Shown: positions 11,110-21,360 of the stretch, one piece after another
Layout: each line of letters begins with the position of its first letter
How positions within the stretch are numbered: position 1 is the stretch's first letter
Assembly (NCBI GenBank): GCA_011037195.1
Contig: JAAEAF010000667.1
Span: 172,641-236,640, forward strand
From: Triatoma infestans
Taxonomy: Eukaryota; Arthropoda; Insecta; Hemiptera; Reduviidae
Reading direction: 5' to 3'
DNA length: 64,000 bases
Notes under the pieces: generated by a model
The model's input: the letters and a program-made list of their open reading frames with translations, nothing else
The model's database searches: none
Told to the model about the DNA's origin: nothing
Made by a program: the position numbers and the translations under genes

Positions 11110-12060
11110 CACACATACAGCCATTCGTAAAGAACATTCAGAGGACCTCAAAATATATATATATTTCCGGTGACAAGTCAAATTTCATATTTCCTCTTTA
11201 AAGGTGAGAGAAAATAAAAAACAAAACAAATGTCAACAAATTCAATACAAATTATTTTATTTAATTATTATTATTTTTTTTTTAATTTAAGGCAAAAGCA
11301 ATAAATCAAATACAAATAATAAAATAAATGGAAAACAAATAAATAATATATCATAAAGTGAAAAATAAATAAATTTAAAAAAAAAATCTGAAAAATCAAG
11401 CTTTCATTCTATCATAATATTAATTAATCAATGTCAGAATAAATAAATTGTAAAAAGTAGAAAGATTTTATAATTGCATATTGATATGGAAAAAAAAAAT
11501 AATATTAGCAGAATATGAATATGTAAAATGCAAGTGAAATGTAATTTATCATTTTATAATGAAATTTACAAAATAAATAAATTAAAAAAAAAAAAGGCAA
11601 ACAAAAATTATTTAACATATAAATATGTAAATATGACAAAATTTAGTTTTTTAAAAACACGGATTTATTACAGTTATTTATTTTTTAATTAACACAAATA
11701 TGAGTATATTAATTGGAATTTCAATATACATTTTATTAATTTAATTATATTTTTTAATTACCTACAATATAAAACCCATTAATCAAGCGAGTTATTAATA
11801 GAATTATTTTAAAAGATTTAATGTTTTAATTCGTCATATTATTAAGTGAATAAATTGTATGATTTATTATTATGAATAATTATTACTTCACTGATACCTA
11901 GCTGTGAAAGAGAAAGTATGTCAAATTTAAAATCTCTAAATTGAGCTTCTTTTTTTCTTTATTTTTTACTTTCTCTAACTGCTGTTAGCTTGCGAGCGTG
12001 TCAAGTTTCTGATATCGAGTTTTGGGGTCCTCTGAGTTGAGATTTTCTCGAAAACGGTTC
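11110..12060. other. Very AT-rich interval with GTAAGAG-family edges
   Basis: 11140-11210 resembles a family 3' end (CAGAGGACCTCAAAATATAT, TTCCGGTGACAAGTCAAATTTC), and 11960-12060 resembles the same end in minus orientation (TTTCTCTAACTGCTG, GTCAAGTTTCTGATATCGAG, GAGATTTTCTCGAAAACGG). Between them is almost pure A/T sequence with no coding signal. Confidence 0.45.
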
Positions 12061-12064
12061 AATT

Positions 12065-12963
12065 TTGTTTAAACATTTTCTTTATTATTTGTCTGGGGGG
12101 GGGGGGACCAAACCCTACGCTATCCAAAGCCACACTAGCCCATATAGCTACCCCAAGAAAAACAACAACAAACCGGGTCTAGAACAAATCCAGACCCAGA
12201 TCTAATCCATCTAAGATTCAACCGCAGTCCGAATAAATCGGACAATAACCTTAAGCGGAAATAGCCTAAGCTCTTCCACAGACACCCTATTCCGACCAAA
12301 GGTCCTAAACCTAATTTCCTCACAACCCAGGCAATCAGTCATAAGATGGATGGGTGTTTCCTCCTCTGTCTCACACATTCTACAAAATGGATTCGGCACG
12401 AGCCCCATTATGTAGAGATGTCTGCTTAAACCACAATGTCCAGTAAGAGATCCAACCAGATGCCTGAGACAGTCCGTGAAAAACACAGCAACGCCTCACT
12501 AAGGCCCTCGATGAGCATTTTGGATTGCCGAAAACCAACTGAGCTCATCCATAAGGATGAATGCTGTGAAGCTGTCTATGTCTGGAAGCCTGTCAGACAT
12601 ATGCCAGAAGACACGCCAACAGCAGGCTCGGGACCAATGAATGGGAGAGAGGCACCTAATTTGGCAGACATATCCACCTCCTCAGTCCCAAAAAATTCCC
12701 ATGTGACTTGGCACCCAGACTAGAAGCACATCTTCTGAGAAGAAAGCTCTTCCAGTCTTTTAGAACATTCTAACACCAACCTGGAAGTGAAGATACATGA
12801 ACTCAATGCCTTCAGCGCAGCTTGGCTGCCCGAGCAGATACAAACACCTTTTAAGTTAGTGTTACGTATCCTCTCATCCAAGATACAACAAAGCATAGCA
12901 TAAACCTCAGTCTGGAAGACTGTGATCCATTCACCAAGAGTTTGTTTAAACATGCTTTATTAT
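12065..12963 (-). mobile_element. 5'-truncated LINE with RNase H tail, family L-A
   Basis: Minus strand. An RNase H segment (about 12950-12720) shows FQTEVYAMLCCILDERIR and ICSGSQAALKAL, the ExYA and DSQAALKAL motifs with the catalytic D changed to G. The C-terminal part (about 12486-12250) contains TGHCGLSRHLYIMGL and the zinc knuckle C-x2-C-x8-H-x4-C (CRMCETEEETPIHLMTDC), typical of R1/I-group LINE ORF2 tails. It ends in a short TTTGGTCC(C)n segment near 12110 followed by ACAAATAATAAAG. Flanks 12065-12088 and 12942-12963 (TTGTTTAAACAT..CTTTATTAT) look like a 22-24 bp target-site duplication with small differences. Stops between the domains make it a pseudogene. The same family recurs at 17921-18135 and 31960-32816. 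Confidence 0.75.
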
Positions 12964-12964
12964 C

Positions 12965-13980
12965 TACACATACGAAGAGCTACAACATTTATTTTTTAAC
13001 ATATCTCCGGAAAAATTAATCTTAATGAGGGAATAAAAATGATTTAATTTTATGTTTTCCATTAAAGTGCTACTATTTTAATTTATTATCCTTATAATAT
13101 AATCAGAATTAAAATATGTTGCCGAGATTCAGAGTTTCAAGAAAATCGGATGAACAAAAGTACCACTTTTACTGAACAGTTTTTTCTGACTTGCTGACTT
13201 AAACTTCTTATACAAACTATACATACAGAGACCTATCACTTTTGTTTGGAACTTATACCGGGAAAAATTGAAGAAGGTTTTTGAGGGAGTGGGAGTTATA
13301 CTTTCCCCATAAATGTCGTTTGATAAAGTTTAGCTTTTTTCCCATTCATAGCATTTGAAGGCAACCAAACATCTAGTAAGAATTATATTTGTATTATTTC
13401 CAAATAGAAGTTAAAGGAAAATAGAGTAACCAATTTTTTATCCTGGCCTTAATTGAGAAAATATTTATTAATTTTTTTTACAGCTGATTTTCCGATGTTT
13501 CAACACTAAAGATGTGTCATTTTCAAGGGATATAAATATGTTCTACAATAAAACAGAAAATTATTTTACTATGCATATTATAGAACAAATATTAGAATAC
13601 TGCCGGTTATAATTAAATGTTATATCACTTTCTAAGTGTGCAATGCTATAAAAACTGAAATATAAGTTAAATAGGAATTATTATATGTACTGAAATATTA
13701 TATGTACCTTTATTAATAACCAAAAAACCAAGAAACCAACCTTTATGTTTGAAATTATTATGATGCTATGTATGTTTGCCATTGGCTCTTAAAATAAAAC
13801 AATTATATAACAAATATGATGCAAATGAAGTCAAAATCACTTATAAAACAAAGAACAAAATTAAAAATTACATACCTCAACATAAAGATAAAATTTCAAA
13901 TTCAGATAAAAAAGAATTAAATCTATAAAAATTTCATATAACTGCGGTAAAATTATATAGTACACACAAAATAATACAAT
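12965..13980. mobile_element. GTAAGAG-family module and AT-rich flank
   Basis: 12965-13500 contains recognisable module words of the family: ACACATACGAAGAGCTACAACATTTAT, CATATCTCCGGAAAAATTAAT, AAAATATGTTGCCGAGATTC, GAAAATCGGATGAACAAAAG, ACTGAACAGTTTTTTC, GAGACCTATCACTTTTG. It is interrupted and diverged. 13500-13980 is AT-rich with no recognised content. Confidence 0.5.
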
Positions 13981-13991
13981 ACAGACTAGAA

Positions 13992-14083
13992 TAAATGCAC
14001 ATAGATACACACTCAACCTGGGAAACTCAGTGAAACTTAAATGCACATAGATACACACTCAACCTGGGAAACTCAGTGAAACT
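13992..14083. repeat. 46-bp tandem duplication beside a LINE poly(A) tail
   Basis: The 46-bp unit beginning TAAATGCACATAGATACACA occurs at 13992-14037 and again, without visible differences, at 14038-14083. The second copy runs directly into the T-tract that is the LINE's poly(A) tail on the minus strand. Confidence 0.85.
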
Positions 14084-14191
14084 TTTTTTTTTTTTTTTGG
14101 CATTAGCATTGCGGCTATTCTGCCATTACCTTTTGTTTTATTCGGTTCTGAAGAGTATCATGGAATTAAAAATTTATTCTAATGTCTAAAC

Positions 14192-14893
14192 TGTATTTAA
14201 TATTAAGCTATATGTTTGGTTTATATTTTTTTAAATTTCTAAATAGTTAAAGGGAGCCTTTAGTATTTTATTTAGTTCATCTAGTAGAATTTTTCTCTGC
14301 CTATCATATTTTTTGCATGTCATAATCATATGTTCCGGATCCTCCTTTTCTTTGCATACATTACACAGGTTCGACTCTTTTTGGCCAATTCTTGCTAGGT
14401 ATGCTCCACATATCGCATGGTTCGATCTAATCCTATTAATTGTTTTGATATCTTTTCTTGGCAGGGATAGATTATAAAACCAGGGTTTTCTTCCTACTAA
14501 GGGTGTGAATCTCTTATAAAAGGTTCCTTTAGCTAATATTAAAAGGTTCCTATAGTTTAATATTAAACTATATGTTTGGTTTATATTTTTTAAAATTTCT
14601 AAATAGTTGAAGGGAGCCTTTAGTATTTTATTTAGTTCATCTAGTAGAATTTTTCTCTGCCTATCATATTTTTTGCATGTCATAATCATATGTTCCGGAT
14701 CCTCCTTTTCTTTGCATACATTACACAGGTTCGACTCTTTTTGGCCAATTCTTGCTAGGTATGCTCCACATATCGCATGGTTCGATCTAATCCTATTAAT
14801 TGTTTTGATATCTTTTCTTGGCAGGGATAGATTATAAAACCAGGGTTTTCTTCCTACTAAGGGTGTGAATCTCTTATAAAAGGTTCCTTTAGC
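14192..14893. repeat. 360-bp near-identical tandem duplication within a LINE
   Basis: The block at about 14192-14533 recurs at about 14552-14893 with an exact offset of 360 bp. Four complete 60-base rows (14281-14520 versus 14641-14880) are identical; only a few differences occur near the first edge (for example GTTAAAGGG versus GTTGAAGGG). Because 360 is a multiple of three, the LINE reading frame stays open through both copies. Confidence 0.9.
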
Positions 14894-15505
14894 ACTTATT
14901 TCATATGATTGTTGCCAATATTTTATTTGCTCTTCTCGAGACTTAGAGTTTAAATCGTAGGCTGGAGCCTTATGAAAAATCAGAGTGCCTTCTGTGTGTG
15001 CTGTTTTAGCCAAATTATCGGTTATCTCATTCTCGTGAATGCTTGCATGATCTCTAACCCAAATAAATTTTATCTGCTTATTTGCCTCATAAAATTTCCG
15101 ACATCTTTTTTTCAACAGCAGTACTAGCGAAGATGTGTGTGATTGGTAATTTACATTTGCCAGAACTTCAAGTACACTTCTGCAATCTGTTAGTATGGCG
15201 TATTTGTTGTAGGGTAGATTCTCGATGTATTCAAGAGCTTCAATAATTGCTATTAATTCTGCAGTATAATTTGACATGAATTGGGGCAGCCTGAATTGCC
15301 TTGACTCGTTTAAAGCTAAGTCAGGGATCGCTGCTCCTACATTGTTTGCACTTTTGGGCCCATCAGTAAAAATCAAACGATAATTTGCTGCTATACTGAG
15401 AATGTCATCCTTAAATACCCGGTTGACCATGTCTGCTGGTGTTTTTTTATAGTCCGGTAAGTAACAGACATCTCTGTAAATATTAGTCTTCATAATCTGA
15501 TTCAA
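14231..15505 (-). pseudogene. LINE ORF2 C-terminus: RNase H plus duplicated CCHC domain
   Basis: A 424-codon open frame. Residues about 35-180 form an RNase H fold: FTDGPKS (catalytic D), YTAELIAIIEALEYI (catalytic E), ILTDCRSVLEVL (catalytic D) and WVRDHASIHENEITDNLAK (the final H/N/D motif). This is followed by a region with KDIKTINRIRSNHAICGAYL and a zinc knuckle C-x2-C-x7-H-x4-C (CNVCKEKEDPEHMIMTC). That C-terminal unit of 120 residues appears twice because of the 360-bp tandem duplication. The neighbouring frame at 15483-16121 supplies the reverse-transcriptase thumb and overlaps this frame's start. The RNase H catalytic residues are intact, but the polymerase core is missing, so the copy cannot be autonomous. 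Confidence 0.85.
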
Positions 15506-16228
15506 ATATCGGCAATTTATTTGATCTGTAAATGTCCATCTGAAAATAAGAAATGTCCATGAAACTTTCTATAATTAGAGGAGTGACTTTTCTGCGCCAG
15601 TAAGCGTAAGTTAGGAACATTGTAGATAATTGAGCGATTTTACGTGATACCTGAGGCGTATTGGCCATGGTTTTGACTATATGGCGATCGCTTAACATTC
15701 TTCTTCTAACATCCAATGGCGGATCAGAGGCCTCAGCTAACATTACATCTCTTGGGGTACTTTTAAGATATCCAAGGGATAGTCTAATACATCCATTTTG
15801 TATCTTTTCTAGTGCTCTTAATTTTCCTTTGTTCGCTCTATTATAAAAAATTGAACTGAAATCTATAACGACTCTAATTGTGGATCGATAAAAAAGCAGG
15901 GAGGTAGCAGGATCTGCTCCCCATTTATAGTATGCTATCATTCTTAAGGCATTCATATATTTTTCAGTTTTCTTGATTGTCATATCCAGATGTATATTCC
16001 ATGACAATTTACGATCTAAATGCAGTCCCAGAAATCTTACCTGAAATTCACATGGAAATCTACATCGCCTAACTTGACACTGTGCCCTAGAGACACATTC
16101 CTCTTTCTTGTAAACGGACATACAATTGATTTTTCAGCCGATATAGTTAAACCATTACTTGTACTCCAACCGTTCAGGACGTTCATTACGTCGCTTAATT
16201 TTTCAATGCAGGATTCGAAAGTTTTCAC
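15483..16228 (-). pseudogene. LINE reverse-transcriptase palm end and thumb, frameshifted
   Basis: From 16228 the first frame gives LNGWSTSNGLTISAEKS, the conserved segment after the active-site YxDD in Jockey/I/R1 LINEs. It runs to a stop near 16037. The second frame, open 16121-15483, continues with VRFLGLHLDRKLSWNIHL and LRALEKIQNGCIRLSLG, which are the usual FLG-x-x-LD-x-x-L-x-W-x-x-H and LEKIQ-x-x-xLR motifs. The two frames meet around 16040-16050, so a single-base insertion or deletion there breaks the ORF. YxDD itself lies upstream of the truncation. Confidence 0.8.
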
Positions 16229-16234
16229 CTAATT

Positions 16235-16743
16235 AATAATTTTAAATTTGAAGAAAATCGGTTAACCAAAAGTGTGATTTTTACAAAAAAGATTTTTGAG
16301 TTTTTTTTTTGTTGAAATTTTCTCGAAAATGGTTCCAAAGATTTTCTTTAATCTTGGAATATTTGCAGCACAGATAAAAAATGTATCGCTCTTATCTGAA
16401 ACATTTTTCTTAAAAAAAATAAATATATTTTAGAAGGGTAAAATGGAGGTTAGTTTAAATTTAAATTTGCACAAGCTTTATTGGTTTTGATATACAGCGC
16501 TCCCACATAAGGCTCAGTTAAACAAGTAAAATCCCCACCACCATTTTTATGGCCAACTAAAAAAAAAATTGTAACATTGCAATTTTGAAGAAAATTTCTT
16601 GATTAATTTAAAATAAAAGAAAGTCGAGTAAGTGTTTCTCACCAGATTTTTCCGATTTGAAATATTCATGTCAGTTCCATGTGCAGCACACACTTTTAAT
16701 CTCTCATTGGCCATTTTTTTCCCCCGAAACAGCATAAACATAA
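16235..16743 (-). mobile_element. GTAAGAG-family fragments, minus strand
   Basis: Contains GAAAATCGGTTAACCAAAAGTG, TTTTCTCGAAAATGGTTCCAAAGATTTTC and, near 16615-16650, a 5'-terminus-like AAAGAAAGTCGAGTAAGTGTTTCTCACCAGATTTTT. The copy is rearranged. The hammerhead element at 16757 lies directly beside it. Confidence 0.5.
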
Positions 16744-16756
16744 AACATCTAAAAGT
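16744..16756. repeat. Target-site duplication, left copy (element B)
   Basis: AACATCTAAAAGT, identical over 13 bp to 17054-17066. Confidence 0.85.
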
Positions 16757-16798
16757 CATCAGAGACATTTTCCGTGGTAGCCTGCTTCATTTTGTGGT

Positions 16799-16836
16799 CA
16801 TCGACCGGTTTCGGGCGTTCGTCCATCTTCAGGAAG
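16799..16836 (-). ncRNA. Hammerhead motif, left arm of element B
   Basis: On the minus strand: core CTGAAGA (16832-16826), helix II GGACG/CGCCC with one A-C mismatch, core GAA, helix III ACCGGT, C17, then GATG. Helix I pairs CTTC with GATG with one mismatch. The conserved core is complete but the stems are weaker than in element A. Confidence 0.7.
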
Positions 16837-16944
16837 CGTTTGTCAGACAGTGTGATAACACAGACTTGCACAGAGCAAATTCAGTTTATACACTCATACA
16901 ATTTGCTCTCTGCAAGTCTGTCTTTTCACACTGTCTGACAAACG

Positions 16945-16982
16945 CTTGCTGAAGATGGGCGAACGCCCGAAACCGGCCGATG
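16945..16982 (+). ncRNA. Degenerate hammerhead motif, right arm of element B
   Basis: Core CTGAAGA (16949-16955), helix II GGGCG/CGCCC and GAAA are intact. Helix III reads ACCGGC rather than ACCGGT, losing the A-U pair next to the cleavage site, and helix I (CTTG against GATG) is poor. Cleavage activity is doubtful. Confidence 0.65.
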
Positions 16983-17053
16983 ACCACAAAATGAAGCAGG
17001 CTACCACGGAAAATGTTTCTGATGCTTTCCACCTCTGCGGAACCAACCACCAC

Positions 17054-17066
17054 AACATCTAAAAGT
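17054..17066. repeat. Target-site duplication, right copy (element B)
   Basis: AACATCTAAAAGT, matching 16744-16756. Confidence 0.85.
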
Positions 17067-17089
17067 TCCTCTAGATTAGGCGCCGATGT

Positions 17090-17500
17090 TCGATGTTAGT
17101 TTTATAGAGTGAGTGGCCCTGCTATTAAGCCGGAATCCATGGTGATCTGAAAGATCTATTGTTGCTCTCTTGGGCGTCAGTGTTTGTAGATAGAATGTAG
17201 TCGTCATCAAGGTATATAATAGTCAAGTGTGATTGAGTATATGTGTAGTGATTAGCTAGAATTTGTTATGTAACCATGGGGCCAAGAGCAAGTTGAGCTA
17301 TTGTGAAGGCCTGAGGGTTGAACCATTTTCGTTCATTATAGCCAACCGTCTAACCTCCTCGGATGAGCCTTGTCAGTGCTATGTGCTGTAATTAGTGGAA
17401 GTGCCCCAATAGATTCCCTGAGGTTCATATGGTGGAACCCAGGAGCCCACCGTAAAAAAATAACCTAATCTAATCTAATGCTTCTGCATTTATCTAGCTT
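17090..17500 (+). other. Unassigned repeat-like stretch ending in AACCTAATCTAATCTAAT
   Basis: A moderately GC-rich segment whose end carries a short run of CTAAT units (17462-17480), as seen at the 3' ends of some LINEs and SINEs. A similar end (CAGAATCTAATCTAGG) occurs near 36850. No coding motif was recognised. It may be the 3' part of a retroelement. Confidence 0.35.
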
Positions 17501-17629
17501 ACACATTCAAAGATTTTTTTTGTCGTTCAATCACTTACATAATTCCAGAGACACCTAAGGAGTTGACACTAATCCCGTTAGCAAAATCCTATGTTAGAAA
17601 GTTCATTCGCAATGAATGTACAAAAAATA

Positions 17630-17860
17630 ATCTGGTGTGAAACACTCACACGACTCTCTTACGGCGATTTACATATAATTCTCACTAAACGTTTAGTTCT
17701 CTTCAAAAATGGGAGAATCTAAACTTTGTAAGAACTACTTTTTTGAGGAAACATAACCTTACTCCTTCTCCAAAACCTCCTTGAAATGAATTTACTCAGA
17801 AAACTAATTCAAATAAAAGTGACAGTCTCTGTATGTATTATTACTATAACAAGTTTAAAA
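17630..17860 (+). mobile_element. GTAAGAG-family 5' fragment
   Basis: Starts AATCTGGTGTGAAACACTCACACGACTCTCTTACGGC at about 17630 and continues with family words (CTTTGTAAGAACTAC, TTACTCCTTCTCCAAAACCTCC, AAATGAATTTACTCAGAAAAC, AATAAAAGTGACAGTCTCTGTATG). The rest of the element is missing. Confidence 0.6.
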
Positions 17861-17920
17861 AGAAATTCGACGGTGCCCTTACGTGGCTTAGTCTTATGGC
17901 AGCTTCGTTGACTTTTGTGA

Positions 17921-18135
17921 GACTTAGAAAGAAACACCCATACAATCTTATGACAGATTGCTTGGGTTGTCAGGACTTTTGGTTAGAACAGGATTTTTGT
18001 GGAAGGGCCTAGGCTATTTCCCTTTAAGGTTATGGTCCGATTTGTTCGGATTTTGGTGAATCTTAGTCCGGTTCAAGAACCAGTTGTTGTCATTGTTCTT
18101 TGGGTCATCTGGTTTGGGTGCCCTCCCCTCTTTTT
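17921..18135 (+). pseudogene. LINE 3' end fragment, family L-A
   Basis: Plus-strand sequence encodes LMTDCLGCQDF and the downstream segment matching the tail of the LINE at 12089-12941 (GGCTATTTCCCTTTAAGGTTATGG, GATTTGTTCGGA, TTGGTGAATCTTAG). Only the last 200 bp or so of the element remain. Confidence 0.65.
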
Positions 18136-18139
18136 AAGA

Positions 18140-19150
18140 TTAATAGTAATAATACATCAGATATAAACCCAAATCTCCACTAAAATAATTAATCAAATTT
18201 TTTATCATAATAACAACAATATTCATCAGCTATTAATATTAATTGATCAAAGTAAAAAACTGCTTTTAACTAAATAAATAAAACGATTATAATTTGTGAT
18301 ATATATCTTGAAAAATAATTGGTTTTCTGAAGAGGGAATGTAGATGGGTGAAGAAGTAGAAGAGAGGGAAAAGCGCATTACAAGTTGGCAATTTTCCCGT
18401 TAAGGGTTGAACGTACAGCTCACTTTTCATACTAATTAACACGCAATTAGATGATTTATTGCAATTTTTCACGCTATAATTATATAATTCCTTTTTATAA
18501 TTTTCATTAATAGACCAAACAATAAAGCCGTTTAAGAAGGAGTATTAATTCTGTTCTTTAGGGGGCGCCCCTTGCGTTTTTATCAAGAATTTCTTATGTT
18601 GCCTTTTATTTGTATTTAAATTTATTTTATTGTAAAATATAAAATAAAAATAAAATTATGATTTTCTAGAAATAAAAAAGCGTCATTCAAATTTTGGCAA
18701 TTATAAGTATACGTAAGTGTGAAAGCGTCACACTTGACACTTGTATTGTGACACTTGTATGGTGTGAGAAGGAGAGAGAGTTACAGAGAATGGATTTTAG
18801 AGAAATAAACTAGAATATGTGCTGAACTCTGTGTAATGAAAGAACACACAAACTGCAAGGACTTTACAAGTATAATAGAAGTTAGGTAACAAGAGATATA
18901 GACTGAATGATAAGAAAGTTAGTAGAAGGTTGCTGACTCGTTAACTGGTCGTAAACTGTTGTAGAAACTCTTCTCCTGTAAAGCTAGTGCTGCTGTATAG
19001 AGTCTCCCACCCTAGCCTGGCCTAAGCAGCGAGTAACTAGATTGATTCATTTTTCTTCGGAACCTATGAATCGTTAGTGATTCGGATCCCATTACATATA
19101 GAAAATGGTCACTATAAATATTTGACACTTTAAGGGGTCAAAATCCTACT
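18140..19150. other. No recognised gene; likely intergenic DNA
   Basis: AT-rich up to 18700, then a region of more mixed composition with GAGAGAGAG and short direct repeats (GTGTGAAAGCGTCACACTTGACACTTGTATTG.. near 18718). No repeat family of this window is evident until 19158. Confidence 0.35.
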
Positions 19151-19157
19151 TAAAAAA

Positions 19158-19776
19158 TCTTGTGTGAAACACTCACACAACTTTACCTTACTGTAGTTTA
19201 CAAAATTATAATTGACAAATTTTATAGTTAATATATCAAATTTAATGAAATTCATCGGTGTTTATATGAAGAAAATCGCGAAAACTGAAAAAAACTGTTC
19301 AGTAAAAACCCCTTCCGGTTTATTAATTTTCTTAAAATTAAGAATTTTGGCAATCTATTTATTTCTAATTAATTTTGTTTGAATGGTAGAATTTTATAAT
19401 CAATTAAGATAGCAACATTAAAGAAAATCATAACCCTACCCCTCCCACAAAAGCCCCTTTAAATGAGTTGCTAACCAGGAGAAATATTTTAAATAAAAGT
19501 TGTAGCTCTTTATATGTGTATTTCATATAATTAGTTTAAAGAAAATCGTTGCAGCCGTTTTTAGAGAAAATAGCTGAAAACTAAAAAATATTTTTCAGTA
19601 AAAACGCACTTTTGGTTATTCGATTTTCTTCAAACTCGGAATTTCAACGACATATTTAATTCTAACTAATATTATTTAGATGATAGATTTGTTTAATAAA
19701 CTGAAATAGCCCTTTAGAGGAAAACCTAATCTCACCACTCCCTCCAAAAGTGCCCAAATATAATATAGGTAATTTC
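19158..19776 (+). mobile_element. GTAAGAG-family copy, 5' two modules
   Basis: Begins TCTTGTGTGAAACACTCACACAACTTTACCTTACTG and shows two successive module copies: CAACATTAAAGAAAATCATAACCCTACCCCTCC and, about 300 bp on, GCCCTTTAGAGGAAAACCTAATCTCACCACTCC. The copy stops abruptly at about 19776 where Gypsy-like coding sequence begins. Confidence 0.7.
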
Positions 19777-20006
19777 GTTATGGTTAGGAACACCGACACA
19801 CCCCGGGTGTAAACAAAAAATTAATACCTAAGTATGGCGGACGGTACACAATTAAAAAAGTTCTACCAAATGATCGGTATGTTTTGAGAGATGTAGATGG
19901 AGTTCAAATTACACAAAAACCGTTTGAGGGAATATATGAATCAGGAAGGATGAAACCGTGGCAAGATGTATCGAATACAGATTTGGCTCTTGATGAATCA
20001 GCCTAG
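19777..20006 (+). pseudogene. Gypsy-like pol C-terminus (integrase tail)
   Basis: From about 19827 the plus strand reads PKYGGRYTIKKVLPNDRYVL followed by DVDGVQITQKPFEGIY and SGRMKPW. This is the post-integrase chromodomain-like/GPY-F region of Ty3/Gypsy Pol (F/YxGPY, LPNDRY, RLKPW motifs). A stop at about 20006 ends the frame. Upstream, VRNTDT is in another frame, so a single-base shift lies in the CCCCGGG run near 19801-19807. Nothing of protease, reverse transcriptase or the integrase core is present. Confidence 0.75.
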
Positions 20007-20576
20007 ACTCCGTTTACCGTGATGCCGCTGATGATTATATTGATCACTAAATTTATTTTAATTAACTGATGTTGCAGATACTATTGCATCTGAATAAAAG
20101 ACATATCTCAAGCTTGGCATTCAAAAGGCATTTATGTATAGTTATGATCCTGGTACAATTATGATATTTTATGTTTTAGGTAAACTTATGTCTTATCTTA
20201 TGTCACCTTATGTTAATCTTATGATTGCCTTATGATAACTTATGCATTATTTAATCTAAAGCATTTATGTGATCAGAACTTTAGCAATAGCCTTATGTTT
20301 GTAAGTAGTATTTGTGTTGCCATGTCTAATGATCGAGGGCGATCTGAGGTCAGATTGGCCGAACTGTAGAATATGTTTATGGAGAGTAGGCTCGTTTAGG
20401 TTGGCATTACACCTCACTACTACAGTGTGTGACGTAATGACAGTAATGGACGCCCTCTTGTTTTCTTTTGCTTATGAACTTTGTGCATTGTATTGTGTGG
20501 TTTTTGTAAAGAATTTATCTTGAAACAAAATGCAGTTTATTTGTGTTATTATTCTAATTTGGGAACTGTTGTTTTA
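20007..20576 (+). repeat. Candidate Gypsy LTR region after pol
   Basis: Follows the pol stop. It contains a family of TTATGT repeats (20170-20260), a GATCGAGGGCGATCTGAGG segment and an end TTTGGGAACTGTTGTTTTA. The last 137 bp (20440-20576) are repeated at 21945-22070, where gag-like sequence follows. Sharing between a post-pol and a pre-gag position is the signature of an LTR; the 5' edge is uncertain. Confidence 0.6.
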
Positions 20577-21360
20577 TTGGCAAACTTCATCATCACATTA
20601 ACTATAATAAATTATTAGTTTCATCACAACATGTTTCCTACATTTGATTGATTCTAATTGGCTATATACCGCAACGTATTCATTAGTGAGTTACAATGAT
20701 ATTATATGAATTTCTTTAGTGAGCACATTGGTCGAAAAATATCATATCGAATTTAGATTAATATTTTTCAATTTGATAAATTCTCTTAAAGCTTTCCAAT
20801 CCCCTTTATTATATTTAGAACAAAATTCCATTTCCTATTTTCAGGTTAATCCTCTCCACTGTCTGTATACTACTAATTTCTTTCTCTTTTCTTTCTTTAA
20901 GTGGAGGAACTAATTGAAAAATTATTTTCTCTAATAGAAAGAGATATCCATCTATAAATTGCATAGAGTGAGAGAGAGTGAAAGAGAATCAATTTTTATT
21001 GACGTCTTGATATGTATAAAGAGAAAAGTTTTCTTGTCAATCAATACATTTTATTCATACAGAGATCGCTTTACATTTTCATTCACAAATTATGAATCGT
21101 AGTGTCTTACTCTAGTCCGCTCTCTCTCATCCTTTCCGAAATTTTGTTTCCAAACTAATTGACAGACAAAACTGAAAACTGTCAGGAAACTGTTCAATTT
21201 AGTAATTTTTTTGTTTTTGTTACAGGTGAGTGGTCCATTTATTTTTCTTTAAAGAACAGTATTAATCTGTAAGTATATTATTTATACGCAGTACCTGTTC
21301 ACAGTAAATATGACTTTCGAGTTGGTACATTGATCGGCATCTGATATAGCCTAACAGAAA
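20577..21360. other. AT-rich interval, no recognised gene
   Basis: GAGAGAGAGTGAAAGAGA near 20968 and CTCTCTCTCAT near 21120 are the only notable tracts. A possible polypyrimidine plus GGTGAGT motif at 21215-21230 (TTTTTGTTACAGGTGAGTGG) resembles splice sites by chance; no exon supports it. Confidence 0.3.

Larger units (their letters stand above)
14083..16232 (-). mobile_element. 5'-truncated LINE with RNase H domain, family L-B
   Basis: A contiguous minus-strand retrotransposon of about 2.1 kb. Reading 16232 to 14083: mid reverse transcriptase, thumb, RNase H, CCHC tail (duplicated), about 130 bp of 3' UTR and a poly(A) tail seen as T's at 14083-14099. It begins inside the reverse transcriptase, so endonuclease and ORF1 are missing, as is common for 5'-truncated LINEs. 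The right flank (ATTTTAAATTTGAAGAAAATCGG) is GTAAGAG-family DNA. No target-site duplication was found. Confidence 0.85.
16757..17053. mobile_element. Palindromic hammerhead-bearing element B, 297 bp
   Basis: Two inverted arms meet near 16895: the left arm begins CATCAGAGACATTTTCCGTGG and the right arm runs back through CCACGGAAAATGTTTCTGATG to a tail CTTTCC..GCGGAACCAACCACCACAAC. Both arms include the hammerhead motif and the segment CAGACTTGCACAGAGCAAATT. As in the other copies, the right end extends about 36 nt beyond the left end. Flanked by a perfect 13-bp duplication. Non-coding. This is the most compact full element in the window. Confidence 0.8.

Noticed and set aside
12436..12723. A 95-codon plus-strand frame
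   Set aside because: It is the antisense shadow of the LINE RNase H and CCHC region on the minus strand.
14607..14837. A 76-codon plus-strand frame
   Set aside because: It is antisense to the LINE CCHC tail and only exists because that strand is coding.
21205..21240. A splice-acceptor and donor-like TTTTTGTTACAGGTGAGTGG
   Set aside because: The motif is isolated, with no coding sequence on either side.
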